DNA of 64,000 nucleotides from Archilochus colubris (Eukaryota; Chordata; Aves; Apodiformes; Trochilidae), in NCBI GenBank assembly GCA_023079485.1, contig CM041084.1:19992609-20056608 (forward strand), read 5' to 3'. Of the stretch, positions 32,001 to 47,000 are shown piece after piece. The notes under the pieces are model-generated. The model was not told where the DNA came from. It searched no databases and was given only the letters and a program-made list of their open reading frames with translations. Both the position numbers and the translations under genes were made by a program. Position 1 is the stretch's first letter; each line of letters begins with the position of its first letter.

Positions 32001-35000
32001 AGAACCCAGGAGCTGATGGGGACCTCCACACCTGGGGAGGCTTCAGCCCCTGGTAGGATAAACACTTCGCAGTTGCTTGTATCAGTTTATTTTCATTGTG
32101 CCAGATTTAGAACAGTAGTTTGGTAAGTAAAGAAATTATTGCTAATTTTATTTTTTCTTTTATCAGTCTTTTACATTTTTATGCATGTTTTGCATACAGT
32201 TTTGTACACATCTCTTCAGCTGATAATGAAGTCTCTCACCTAGCCGAGTACACTCAAGGGAAGCCACTGCCCAGCTTGTCCCAGTTGATGCTTCAAGGTA
32301 GTAGCAGTGGCCACGGTAAGGGATCCAAGCTTGGAGTTCAGATGCTTCAGGGCAGTCTCCAGGCAGCTGAGCAGGGTCAGTAGGAGCCATAGCTAAAGAA
32401 GCCATATGGTATGCACTTGTTACTGCATTATAACTAACCTCTGAGACAGGCTATGTGTGTAAATGTCTCTTACCTCACTTTAGCTCTGTTCCTGGCTACA
32501 GACCCCTAGCCCAGGCAACAGGGAGAGCCAGGCAGTCAAACATCTTATTTCTCCAGTCATGTTTTGTAGGACAAGGAAACAGATAAGCTCCTGCAGCATC
32601 TAACTTACTGTATTGGCAGTACTCTCAAGAAAGCAAATCCTGAGGGATGGTATGGATCTCAAATGTGCATCACAACATACAAAGCTGTTGTAGGCTAGTG
32701 AATCATTGGTATCACAGTCTCATATTGTATGGATGCTTTTTCTTTGTCTGTTGTCCCTTTACACAAAGAGCCATCAGGAGAACACATCTCTACACACTTG
32801 GTCCCTGTTTCTGATCATGCATGCAACTCCTGTTCAATTCTGTACAAATGTATGGCTGAAGAGATTAATTCAGAAGCCACCTTCAGATGCCAAAATCTAT
32901 CTTGAATGCACCAGAGAGAGCTTATATTATGATGCCTTTCAAACTTCAAGAAGGGAAAACAACTAAAAGATCTGCAAGCAAGCATGCCCCTGCATACCTC
33001 TACAAAAGAGTTAAAGTATCATTCACAAGGCTCTTACACTGACATCAAAACTACTTTAGCTCTAGCAGCAGTGAATGGAAGTGAAACTTTTGCCTGTATT
33101 TTTGTCTCAGTGACACTGGCATGTGAACTTCTGCATGTGCTGCAGTCCACACAGCCAGTGCACATCCCCAGCACTTATTCGTATTACACACAATCTCAAG
33201 TGCAATTTACGTTCACATCTCAGAAAGAACAAAACACCTTCATTTTATGCAAATGGTTACAGCTACCATGAAAGTAGGGCAGTCAGATCCATTTGTACAA
33301 GAGGCTTTCATGTGCCTGAATTCATATATTATCTAATAGCAAAACTCCAGATACTTCAAGGAGGTAGATAGTACCCTGAAGTATACTCCTCTGAAGGTTT
33401 TAACCCAAGCCAGAGCAAAGTCTCTAGGATTAGGCAGACTTTAGGAGACTTAGACTTATGAGTGTGTCTTTAAATTTATTGCATTAATGTGCTTACCATC
33501 TGAAGTCTTACAAACTGAAAAGTAGCTTTCATTGCAGGATGTTGTTTTCCAAGTACCATCAAGATCTAGGTAGACACAAGCATTTTTCTCCTTTGGTTCT
33601 CCAGCTGCCCATCTTGTGTACCTGGTTTTCCAGTTATCTATCCATTTGTGATAGCCACCAGTCTGAAAATAAAGTAGTTCTGGTGACAGAGGTTTTTTTT
33701 ACATAAAAAACACTGACACATAAATATAGTTTCCTATGTCTATTTGAGTTTTTCAGAAAAAAAAAAAAAAAAAAAAAAGCCCTGTGCTATGGTGACGTTT
33801 TAACACCATTCACTGTTCTAAACAATGTTACTGGGGACTCTGAGTTATGCAAGAAGTACATATGAAGAGTGTTTAAAAGTGCATGGCTTTCAGGAGTTTT
33901 CTGAAATAATATCAACTTCTACAATATGGCAAGAAACTCAAATTAATCCATCTTAGATCATTCAGTAGATACCATAGCAAGAGAAGCCATTACAGAGAAC
34001 TGACTCCCTCCACTCTACTTCATTTAAATTAAAACTAGGAGCTATTTAGTGAATAAAGATTACTTGACATGAAATAGTCAAAGTAATCTTGAAATCTTTC
34101 TATATAAAACTTATTATAATTTTTATTGCCATAATAATAGTAGCTATAAGTAACCCTCTATATGGTAGGGATTTAGACTTTCAGAATGGCTGCATATCCT
34201 GGATTGTCACTCTCACTCTGTACTTTTATCTCTTCTATCATTTCTAGAGCTTTCTACTTTCATCTGTTGCTTCCTGTTTAACCTTTTCTGTGACTCTTCC
34301 CTCTATCTAGTGCATGAAAGGCTTTGAGTAACTAATAGGGCCACTGGAAGTCCAATTATACAGTGAAGCCATCCAGAGTGCAGTTGTTTCAGCACTGTTA
34401 AAAATTGGGCATCCAACAGGTCTATAAAGAGGAGGAGAGCCCACCAAGCATCTGTACATCCTGCCTGTTCAGCACATACCATGTTGCTGTTTAGACCAAT
34501 CCATACAGGTTTTCCATACTTCAACATCTGGATCCACAGGAATGAATGGATGTAGGCATCTGGAATGCTGGCAAGTTCTGCAGATTGGTCTTGACAATTT
34601 TTCCTGGCCTCTTCCCATTGCATTTCAGATGAAATGACTGAGTAGCTACTGTCACCATAACGGACAAAGCCAGAGGATGGATTTGTTGTTGGTACTTCAG
34701 GTTGGGTGGTAACTAGGCAGAAAAAAATGGATTCAGGAATTCAAAACATACCACTCATTCCTAGCACTGAAGCTTTCAAAAGATAGATCAAAAGGTCCAG
34801 TGTTAATAAGTCAAAATGTTAATCTAACTCATGAGAAATATTTTAACTAAAAAAAAAAAAAAGCACCACAAAACCAAACCCAAAAAAGTCATAGGTTTGG
34901 GACTAAATTTGTTAATGTAAAATGCTAAGTGAAATCCTGGATGCCCTGAAGTAGAGAGCATTCCTCTTACAGGTCTGACTAGTGCAGACTGCGACTCATA

Positions 35001-38000
35001 AGTCAGATATTTGAGTTCCTGTACTTGACACTTTGACTAAATCTGGATACCTGAGTACACTCCTATTTCTTGTGGAGAGGACTTAGGGCTTGGTATTTAA
35101 AACATTTACTCTTGCACCATGTTATCAAACCCGAGATATTTATTGATAGGTGATGTTAATTGATCACCACTTGCTGTTGACTCAAAGTCATTAGCCTGTC
35201 TGTAAGGGCCCCCTAAATATTAACTGCACACTTGAGTCAGGCAGTGGCTGTTTCTACCCTCAGGATTGTACATGTTTAGGAAACAGCTGTAGCTGGCACT
35301 AAAAAAGATTAAAATGCCCCCCTAAAGCAGGGACAGAGGTTTCCTATAAGCCAGTTGGCAATGTTGAAAGTGAACAGCCTGAAGGAGCTGACTGAAGGCA
35401 GTGCGTGTAAATAGTTCTTACTAATGCTGTAATAAAGATGAGGCAAAACAGTTTTGTTATCTGTGCTTTGCCTTCTGTACTCTCATTATATAGCTGGGCA
35501 GCAGTGATTTGAATAATTACAGTTCTAAAGCAGAAGAGTCAGTATTCATTACTCATTTTGGTGTAAAAAATATCTATTTTCTTCAACAGCAAAGACACAG
35601 CCAAGACGCTTTATATTTTAAGAGACATCATGTGCATTCAGATGTTTACAGAGGAATAAACGCTCTGCTTGGAGACAGAAGTAGCACAGGGAGATCACTG
35701 TAAGGGCATGGTTTGATACTGCACTTAAAGAGGATGCTTAAAAGCCTCATACTTCACTGAAAAGAAACCTATTTCCATTTATTAGTCTCCAGTGTTCATG
35801 ATTTAGGTGCAAATCCCTATTTAAGAAAGTAGTTCCTCTCCAGCAATTTCTGTGAAACAAATTGTACTTTAAAAACAGTAAAGCCTTAAAAGTGATGGAG
35901 CTCTGAAAGTCTGAGAGACTCAGAATGAGTTTCAAATCTGAGAGAAATCATATTGGTTTAGATATTCAGGTTTTCTAACTGAGATTCTTTTTCTGCCTAG
36001 GAGTCTGGACTAAACAGAACTCACGAGAATTCATCTGGCATATGTAGCCTCTCTCATTGTCACAGCTGTCATCTCTCCATTTCCCCTCTGACTTCATGAT
36101 GAAGACACAATCTGTCTGAAGGAGAGAGGAAGATACAGAGCCATTACAAAAGGTGATCAGGAGGTGCTGGGCTGGAGCTCCTATACCACTAGTGAAAGCC
36201 TGATGGCAGAGAAAGGAGGAAGGGAGAAGTGCTCATTGAGCACTTACGTAATTAGTCCAAATTTGATAGACTTCTGCCAAACTGCTTGACCTGGTATTTA
36301 TTAATGACCCCTGAAATTTGAACCGCTGGCTTTCATGGGTGCCAGTCAAGGTCTGAAAGAAAGGTCTGAAAAAATAATTTCACCAGTTTTGTTAGGAATC
36401 CTTTAATGAATACAGGTATGACTAGGGTATCTGGAATATGCTTTCTTAGTTCTAATTTACAGTAATGTAGAACTTCTTAAGAATGTTTCCCCCAGTGTGA
36501 AAAAATAATAAAAGGACTATTATTAGTCTGGATTTATCTTAACCAAAATGATTATTTTGTAGAAGGCAAGTACTCTTTACTAGTTGTTTGCAGTCATTTT
36601 CAAGTTATCACTATCAGATGTCTTTTGTAACAACCAAATTTTCCCTTTACTTCCTTATTTCTAATATCCTCAAAAATTCCTTCTATTTTCAGGATTGTCT
36701 GAGACCATCTTTCAGAGTTTCATCCAGTTTTCCCTCTTATGTTGATTTAAACAAGTTCGAGTCATAAGGAGATAGAGTGATGGCTGACATTAAAATCTCC
36801 AGTGACTATCTGTCTATCATTTCTTCTACAGGCTTCTCTGCTTTGGGAAAGAGATTGAATTTCAGCAGAGCAATAATCCTTTTACTGAAAATATCCTTTC
36901 CTACCACCTGAAACTGGTAAAACAGTGTGGGGGCACACTAGCCAGGAGAAGGATATGTAGACAGACAAATTGAGGTTGCACCAACAACCTCAGCTTTGGC
37001 TTACCATAACTTTTCTGTGTTTGATGTTGCAACTTGAATGTTTGTGGTAATGCAGTTTGGGGAGGTACTGATGTAATACAGACCTCTTTTGGCTAGCTTT
37101 ACAGAACTAGCATTTTGCAATAGGTCAAAGCACAAAGTCCCTCTTCTAAAGAACCTCTGCCAAATATTTTTGTTCTATCTGGAATGATTATATGGTGATT
37201 CTCTAAGCCCCTTTCTGCTTATGTAAGGACTTGTTCAGCATCTTGTTGTTGCTGCTGTAACTTCCCTTTTAGGAAAATTACTCAGCTGCCTAAGTTATAC
37301 AGGTTACTTAAGGTTTCTGTACCTCCACAGTAATGTCTGTTAATGTTTCCCAGTCATAATAGTCGAAGAAGCTTTGCTTCTTTTCTGGTGCACCATTAAA
37401 CCAGTTGGTGTAGGAAACAGTGCTTCCATCTGTCCAAAAAAATATGGATTCTTGGTTGACATCATTCAACCCAATCCAAACATCAGTCATGGCATCCTTT
37501 AAGTGATAGAAGAGGAAAGCTGCAGGGAAAAAAAGACTTCTCGTTAAGGAAAGCTTATCATGACCTAACCAAAATAGGAAAAATGTACAAAAGCCCAGAA
37601 CTGGGGCCATATTAAAAGGATAAAATTTCCCACAACAAAACCAATCTGCCTTTAGTAGATGTTTAGATAAGAAATTGAAGCAAAGTTTGTTACACAAGCA
37701 TTAAGGTTGAAAAAATAGCCAAAAGAAAAGCTCCCAAGCAAATTATAAAAGTGCCCTTCAAATCTAAGTATGCACACATGCACAGATGATTCCAACAAAT
37801 CATATTGCCAATGAGAGAGAGAGAAAAAAGAGATGTGTCTGAGTTTGAGAGATCTTTGCAACCACACTCATACAGATTGGAAGTTTCATGAAAACCAAGC
37901 AAGCAAAAGAATGAGAAATGTATTTTATTCCTTGTATGATATAATGTAGCTATTTTTTCACACTTCTGAGTTAGAACCAAGCATAAACTGACCTTCCTAA

Positions 38001-41000
38001 TACTCAGTTTTGGAGAGATAAATCTGTAATATATTTTGGAGATCATAGTGTTTGTTTAGTGGGAGAGTAATATATCTTTTTTTTCAATGGGAACCATATA
38101 TGTACCTTGGACTTGTTCATTTTGTATGGTAGCCAGGTTTCCTCCCAAATCAATACAAGCATCTCGAGCAGCATGCCACATGAGCTTCCTTGTTGTATTT
38201 GAAGAAAATATTTTGAAACACTGGAGGGGAAAAAAAACCCACTTCATTCAATTGAGCAAATATGGGACCGGTTGCATGTGATTAATATTGATTAGAATGG
38301 ACATTTCCCCTGAAAAAGAAATCAGGACTAGAAAAAGGCACAAAGCTCAAGAGTGGAGAGTAAGTATGTGTATGCAGGTAGATATTTAGTCCCTTTCCTT
38401 GCAGACTGTGTAATCCTGCAGTCTAGTGTTATCTGAACTGGATCTAATGATGCCAATTACATAACCTCTTCCCACATTTTCATCATCCTTCTTCCTGCAG
38501 TAACAGTGGGATCACTTAAAACTAAGATAAAGCTGCTCTGGGTGACACAGCTGCAGCTGCTGTGCCACCTTCTTCTTTTAATGACTGTGTTTATGACTGC
38601 TCATTCCACCAAAGAATATGAAATATCTTTTGGCAAGTTGACTTAGCATTCTGAGGACTCAATAGTAGCACAAAAAAAAAAGTAGACAAAAAAAAAGCAG
38701 ACAGAAAAAAAGCAGACAAGTCCTTCAAAGTAGACAAGAGCTTTAACTCAAATTAGCACAAATTCTGTAACAGCAATGAGGACCTCCAGACTGTCTCTGA
38801 AAGCAAACTCTGCTGAAAACAATTGTAGTTTGGCATCCTCTTTCTGAACTCAGAGTTCTGGGAACCTTTTACTCATCAAAGGAATTGATCATATACATTC
38901 TCATTAAATCATTCCACCTGGATGGCTTCGTTTTCAAGACTGAATGTCACAAATTTCAGTTCCTGCTATAAATACATAGAACAGGAGAGCAGGAGAAGTT
39001 TTCTTCAGCAGTAACAGTGTGTTTTAAGCCTGAATAAATTATGTTTTCTGAATTTTATTCATCATACATCTCCTTTTACTGTATGTCTCTGCTAAGTTAG
39101 GTGTCTATGTCGAAAAAAGGCCAACCATCCAGCCAGTGTGTTCTGACTGGATATTTACTCTCCAGTTTTATATTATAATAATAAAAAAAACATATTTTTT
39201 GCAGTTCTTTTTCTCAGTTTCACTGCTGTAAACAATTTATTGCAGGAACTTATTATTGACATACCTTGTTGTTAAAGAAAAGCCAACTTTCTGGACATCC
39301 TCCGGGAGGCAATGGAGAAGCAAATGTTGAATTAATAGAACTGTTATGTTTTTCACATACAAATCGATTAGGGGAGGCACAGTTTATATCATTCCACAAG
39401 CCTAAAAAATAATGAGACTGAATAAGCAAATCCAGATGGTATAATATTTGTAACAATAACCTATCAGTTCTTACTTAGAGTTACAAAGAGTTAAATCTCT
39501 ATTTTCTAGACCATTAAAGTGAGTAAAAGAGCCACTCACTACATTTATGCACTCAGCTATTTTTTTACAAACAGAAGTCGATGTACTTCAGCTTCTCATC
39601 ACTGTTAGTTACTGGGCTACTGTCTAGAAACTGAAAAAATAATAAGGAACTGGAAAACAAGGACAAGTGACACAGCAGGTGTACTCTCATCATCAATTAA
39701 CTTCATTCTATGAGGTACATACAGAGAGGTGAAAGTTGTGGCACTGTTTCTGTGGGAAATTTACACTGGGTGGGCTGCACTCCAAGACATGGAGGCAGCT
39801 GAAGGTACAATCTAATAGTTTAGCCTTGTTACTTACCATGCCCTGGTGACATAACCACACAATTTTCCTCATTATTTCTAAAGTTGGGTTCATTAGGAGC
39901 CCAAGCCACATAGGTTACTGGAGTCCCATCTATCCAGCTTAAAGAAAAAAGATACACATAGTTACTGACTAAAACATTTCAACTGTGAGATGAGAGTCCT
40001 AATTAATATCTCACAATTAAGAAGACTCATGAGCATTAATGGGACCTGGCTAAAACTAGAAAGGAGGAGAGATACAGATTTTTCTCTCCTTACCTGATTA
40101 TTCTAATTTGAATAAATTGATGTAAAATATTACTGATTACAAAATAGAAGAAGAAAACACCAATGGAAATTGTTTTCCATTTACGGGCAGAAGTGATCAT
40201 ACACCATTTAATAACAGATAGATTTTTAGTTAGCCATAACATGTAATTTAGAGCAGAATATTGTGTTACTTATCTTAACTGATTTCATTGTATTGCTAGA
40301 TAATATTATACTCCTCAGCCTGAGCATTCCTGACATTTTCATAAATTAAAAAAAAAAAGTACAAAAATGCTTTTGTGTGGATTTTATCCAAAAGAAAAAT
40401 ATCTCCATAAGTTATTTCTACTCATTCATCTCTGGAAACTCCACACTTATTGAAGTATCAAAACTGACATTTTTTTTTCTTTATGCTTCCATGCTTTTTA
40501 CTTTAATATAGTACTATTAAAGGAATGGTTTTTGGTACTGAATTTTAATCAATATTTCAGGATTGAAGTCACTCAGCCTGAAGTGGGAAACAACTTCAGC
40601 TCTCTCATATACCTCTTGCTGGTGATGGCACACTTGACCTAAAATAAAGGAGATGCTCACTAGACACAAGCAATGCCTTGTATACCTCATTTGTCCTGAT
40701 TTTGTCCTAAACCAGGAGGTTAGAGTCATGAACTGACTCAGTCACTCTCAGCTTGTTTCTTCCCAATCCTTTTCTGTCCTTTCCAAGGTTAGTGATTTGC
40801 AGATACTCAACAGTGGCATGATAATAAGTTTTGAAAAATCATATAATCATAAAATTATAGATTGGAAGGGACCTTAAGAAACATCTGGTCCAAAATTCTA
40901 GGTAGAACATGATTTTTAGATGAGTTTACATGAGGTGGCCCAGAAGCTTTTAAAGCTGAGTCAGGAGTGTTCAGTGTTGGTGAATTCAGACTACTGAGAT

Positions 41001-44000
41001 TATTCCAATATCTGACTGTTCTTGTGGTGTCAAATCTTCTCTAAATCTGTTTCAGGTCAAAGTTAGAAGCATGGTCTTTAAGCTCTCAGATGTGCCCTAG
41101 ATAGCAGATGGAAAGGTAGGCAGCATTGGTATCATGGTCTTCAGTATCTTCTACTTTAATTTTATTTCCATTGGGTTTTTTCATAATATTTTTGTTGATT
41201 TCTACTGTACCATAAATTTCTGCTGACTTTTCTCTTTCAGGAAGGAAATTTGCAGAGGCTACCCTAAAACTTCTGTTAGGAGAAGCTTTTGTACTCATTG
41301 CCCCCTACTTTCTAATTCTAGAGGATCTCTCTGAAGCTATAACATACAGATATAAAGAAGGTGAAAGCTTGGTTCTGTGGGGTGGTGCATAAGGATGTGT
41401 GATGTTAAGTGTCTGTACATCTATGGGCATAAAATCCAGCACAGTAAAGTATTACTCCAATTTAGGGGACAAATATTTAAAAGAAACTTGAGAAAGTGTG
41501 TATGGGGATACAGCTGCCAAGCTGCTCTGGGCAAGTGTTTACTGAAGAAATAAATGTTCTTTTCTTTTGGCAGAAAACTATTTAACTTGAGAATATTCTA
41601 GGACTATTTCATTTTCCTTTGTACTCTTTATCTGGAACTGCCTTCAGTCCTTGAAAACAACACATTTAGTATTCCCACTTACGTAAAAATTGTATTTTTT
41701 TCTACATGTCAAGAGCTGCAGTGAGCATCTTAACTTACCTAAATTTTTTATCAAGACTCACTTTTAGACCAATGAAATATGCTGACTCCTTCCAGGAATC
41801 TTCCTGAAACAGAAAGATATCACTTTAATTTAAAAAACAAAATACCAAAGAAATAATTACCTTTGAAGTGAGAAGCCTAGATGGATGTGCCTTTGATTAG
41901 ACCCCCACAGCAGCTGCTGAAGATGACAGCAGTAAAGCTCACAGTTAAGCAATAGCAATGCTTTTCTACACTCAGGAGCAGAAGCCAGTTTTTCATCTGG
42001 AGAGTCAGAGCTGAGTCCTGCAGGACTGAAGATCCTTAGCATATGGTAGGAGACAAGCAGATCTTGAGTCAGAAACCAGTGCACATCTCTCATTCTCCAT
42101 CCAGGACTGCAGCACCACCTCCAGCCAACATCAAGGCTGCCTCCCACAGCAGCTGCTTCCCAAGCCAGGACAGCTGGTACACTCCCCCATCCCTCTTCCC
42201 ACCAGCCTGCCTCACCACCTGGCACAGAGCAAGAAACCAATTCCCAAGAGACAAAAGAGTGGTTCTGGGGGAGAATTTCATAGATCTAATCTCAAGCAGA
42301 TTTCATTAGTGTAAAAGCTGATGGCCCTATTACTGCGGCAATTCAAGTTTTGGAAGTAGATTTTCAAAAGCATGTGCTAGTTTAAGGTGTATGTTAATAA
42401 TGATTCTTACATTTTCCTTTAGTGCTCTCCTTAGGAACCTTCTCTCACTATTACTATTAACAACAGCCAGGTCTGCAGAATTAATTCTGCAAAACTCCTG
42501 GGCTTCTTCCATGGAGGCATCTTCTTTGCTGATGTAGTATAGATGATCTTCATATATGACCCATCCATCTGCAGTGGTTTTATATGCTGGAAGATAAATA
42601 TGGTGGCCTTAAATTTTGAATCTGTAGAGCACAAAAGCTCATATAAGAAAAACAATTTGGATAAAAACTGATGTTCAGGATGCATAAATATATGCAAAAA
42701 CCTACCATACGTGTCGGTTGGTTCAGGTTTTAATGGTACCCCTGCAAAACAAGAGAATGAAAGGCATGACACATCTCTGTAGCATGTCAAATTTAAGGAC
42801 AGCTTTTTAATATTTTCAGAAAGTTTGCAAGCTATGAAACACTTGGAAAAACATAGACTACTTATACATCCTAATTTACATAAAGAAATACATTTATTTA
42901 TTCTCATCATCTATAACTTAGAATTTGTGGCTCATAATACATTACTTAATTCTCTTTACCTCCATTTGGGAAAAGTAGTTTTCAGGGTTTTGTGTCTTTC
43001 TCCAGAAACTTATATAAGGAAGCAACTACTTACAAAGTTATTTAAATTTCTTGCTTAAGAAGAATTAATCTACCTTTTTTTATTTGACAAACCCAGTGAA
43101 AGTGTACTTCACAGACCCAAAGCTCCCATTTCTCTTTATAACGCCTCTCATTCAATACTCCACAGAACTTGTGTCCTCTCAAATTTCTTGATTTCTCATC
43201 CCAGTCTGTGTACCTAACCTATAGAAGAAATCATCTTTGTTACACTTTTCATCTTTTTCAACAGTTTTAGTTTCCATTAGCAGACAGAAAGAAACTTGAT
43301 TTGTCTGAAGGATTCTGTCTCTCCCAAAAAAGAGGTGCAAGTACAGGGAAAGAAGCAAGTATTAGAGTTTTAGCATGATTTCAGGAGATGAGGCTTCCAT
43401 GGAGGGCTTTTCCTCTGATTTGGATCTCAAACCCTAGACACAGCCAGAATAGAAACAGGCAAATGGACTGTTTCTAATGAACTTCACCCAGCTACAAACT
43501 TCAATACTATTCCATTCATGCTAATTATGTGAAGACAAGGTAGTTTTCATTTCATCAGCTGTGACCTGGTTCAAAATTATATTGTCTAATGTGTCCAGTG
43601 GTAGTGACCATATCAGGCATCAACTCAACATTCACATCTTCCCTTCTCAAAGTTTAATGAGGATGATAAGTGTGGCTTTTGGGAGGGAAAGTCCACAAGC
43701 CTCGTGGAATCACCTCTGAAGAAACTGACATCCAAATGGGAATGGAAAACCATTCAATATATACTACTTGGGATTTTTAAAAAGTTCTTGATAAGATCTC
43801 ATCTCTAAACATTTAAGGAAACTAATGTGTGACAAGAGAAGGGCAGTGTCCTTGATTGGGTTAAAAAGTAGGAAACAAGAGTCCAGGAGTAAAGTGAGGG
43901 CAATAAGCTGTGGAATCCTGCAGGAGTATTTCACATATCTGTGGATATTTACACAGACTTGAGAGATAACTGGATAAGTACATGGAAATCAATGGAGATT

Positions 44001-47000
44001 ACAAATCTGAACTCTGGCTCTGAAAGACCTTGAGTCATCACTTGACATCATTTGCTGGGGGATGCAAGAGGATAAAGTGAAATATGTTTGCTGTTTATTT
44101 GGCTCTTAAGATGCTGCTGGCCTCTGTCAGAGGTCTGGTATAACCAGCTTTTCTATTCTCACATTATGGGTTCATATTATGCTCTTGGAAAAGAAAATAT
44201 GTTGGTTTGCTGTACAGAAAGGTACAGATCATAATGAGATAGGTGGTATCCATCTATTCAAATGTATTGCTGTGATTTTAGTCATGATTATAAAGGTCAA
44301 CAGCCAGGCAAATATTTTGCAGGATTAGAGTTCACAGCAGAAACCCATAAAGCTCATGTAGAAACCCCAAAAAGCCTTAAGCAATCAAATTTGATGAAAA
44401 ATTAAAATACTCACTGGAGAGCCATCACTCCAGGCAAATCCTTCATTTGGATTCAAGGAAAATATACCAAGCCAAACTTCTTTAAAACTACATCTAGCAT
44501 CACTAGAAATTACAAGGTATAGGAGTGTGTAAATATCAACACAAACAGCATCCAGAAACACATCATTAAACTTTCTAAAAAGCACTGTAAAGCACAGTGG
44601 AGTTGTAATAATAACACTATTATCTCTGGTAAAGGGCATACAGATGCATTATGTTCTTCACAGTAATATCTTAATAATTATGTGGCTCCGTGGTTTATTT
44701 ATCAGTTATTGGCAGTACTGATCCTGCATTTCATCTATGTCCTATTTTCTTAAAGGAGGCCTTCACAGATTCAGAAAGTGGTGTTAGCATTGACTACTTC
44801 ACGGTGAGTCAAAAGTAAATATATTGGTCATGTTTTCTACCCCACTAAAAATACTACCCTCCCCAGTTTAATGTATTTCTAAATAATTAATCACAGCACC
44901 ATTTGTTGAGTTGTTGCAATTTCTTGAATATAAACAACTTTTTTTTCTCATGAAACAGCTAAAAACATTTGTTAGTAGAAAATATTTAAAAGTATTGCAG
45001 GTAGTTTAGCTTTTGATGAATCCATATATTCAGAAATCCCCTAAGAATATTTATAAGAGTTCATATGAAATATTCCTCACACTTGGTATACTACAGCAGA
45101 TACTCACAGCATTGCTCTTTCAAGAGCTAACATCTCGTATTTACTGTTAATGGTGACCATGTCCCCTCCTATTTGTCTACAAAACTCTCGAGCTTCAAAC
45201 CATGATTTCTTTGGACTATTTCTTCTGCAGAAACCCTGTGGAGAGATTTCTTTAAAACATTTTGTATGTGTTATAATAAAATAAAACAAACAGTCTCACT
45301 CACCCATAAATGAGATTTCATATAAGCCGAGTAAAAGTCCATAAGAGAAACTGCATTATTAACTCTGTTTTGCTATACAGCTACCTAACTAATTGGTGTA
45401 GAGGTGAAAAACAAACGGAAGGAATTTCTAGAATGTAATCCAATTCCCTTTAACTTGTTTTACCTGGGGAGAGCCCAGGCCACCTTTCAGATGAAGGGAA
45501 AAGAGAATGGCTGTGGTGAAGAGGCAAGGTGGCAAGGAAGAAGTTTGAAGATACAGGCAAAAGAGTGGCCTCGTGATAGTTTACAACTCTTACTTTACAT
45601 TTGCAGTATGATGTCTAACATTTTGGTAGCTAACAGAGGATAAGCAGAAGTTTTACCCCAGCTAAACATGGTGACAGGCAGACAAAGTGGCCCAAACAGA
45701 GCAGTTCAAAGCCGTTCACTTTTTAACTAGGCACTTACTTTAAAACAGGAATTAGAACTGTCATTTGGTATCCAACCTTCAGGGCATGTAGGGACTAGAG
45801 CAGTACTTGGAATAGGTGGAACTGTTGCACCCTTTGCCCACTGCTTGCATATATATTTTTGCTTTGTCTCACAGTCAAGAACATCCCATAATCCAGCTGC
45901 AGTCCCAGTTTTCATGGCTACGCATCCTGGCTTATTTCCTTTACAAGAAACAAAAATTGCATCGGATATCATATACAGTCTAAATTGTTTAAATCTTGCC
46001 TTAAATCTTTGAGCAGTGCCCATTCACTTCTTGCCATACAGTAACGCTTGAGTAGCAGAGTTATATTTTATGTGGTTTTTTGCAGCTGAGGAGCAGCTTT
46101 CTGTTTAAGGAAGTCACAATCCATTCCTGATACTGTTGTTTTATTGTAATTTTTTAAAATTTTTATGTTCTGCATAGTTAATTCTGTAGGTAGAAAGCAA
46201 ATATATTTTTACAGTGAAAACCTGCATTTTAAAGTGAGGAATTAATTCCTACTCACTGTAAGTTGCTCTATATCAGTTGACATAACCTCAGTCATTAAAG
46301 ATTTTCATATAGATAGAAACAAAACATGGGCAGACATGCAAACCTCAACAGAGCTGTGATGTAGCTTGTGCTGCGCTGTTTGATGTTATTTTGGTGTACT
46401 CTCCAAGAGGTGCATACACCACACATGATGCAGTCAAATGCAAAACAGGATAATACAATGGCTTATTTGTGTTCTTTCTTCATTTGCTAACTATCCTTCA
46501 CATTTTCTTGGCTTTTTTATTCCTGTTGAGCACAGATGTGATGTTTTCATGGACCTGCCTAACATAGTGTGAAGAACTGGCTCCTGAAATGTTAGCTATA
46601 AGCCTGTTTTTATTTCAGTTCACAATGTGGTTTTTCCTATCTCTTTACATACATCAAAATTCACTTGCCATTTTACTGATCATGCTCAGTCATTCATTCT
46701 CCTGAGATCATCCTGCATATTCTCACAGGCATATCTTCACTATCAGAAAAAAATAGTATCATCAGAAAGTTTTGTCACCTCATTATTCTACCTTCTCCAG
46801 ATTGTCTGTAAGTTTGTTGAACAGCACAGGCTTTGGAACATATCATCATGGGACTGTACCAGTGAATAATCTTTCCCTATTAAAAAACAGCATCTATAAT
46901 AAAAACCTTTCCCTGCCTTTTGAATTTTTATTCATGTAAGAGCTTTTGATATGTCAGGTCAGATTAGCTACAAGGTTTTTATTAATTGAGGTAGACCACA

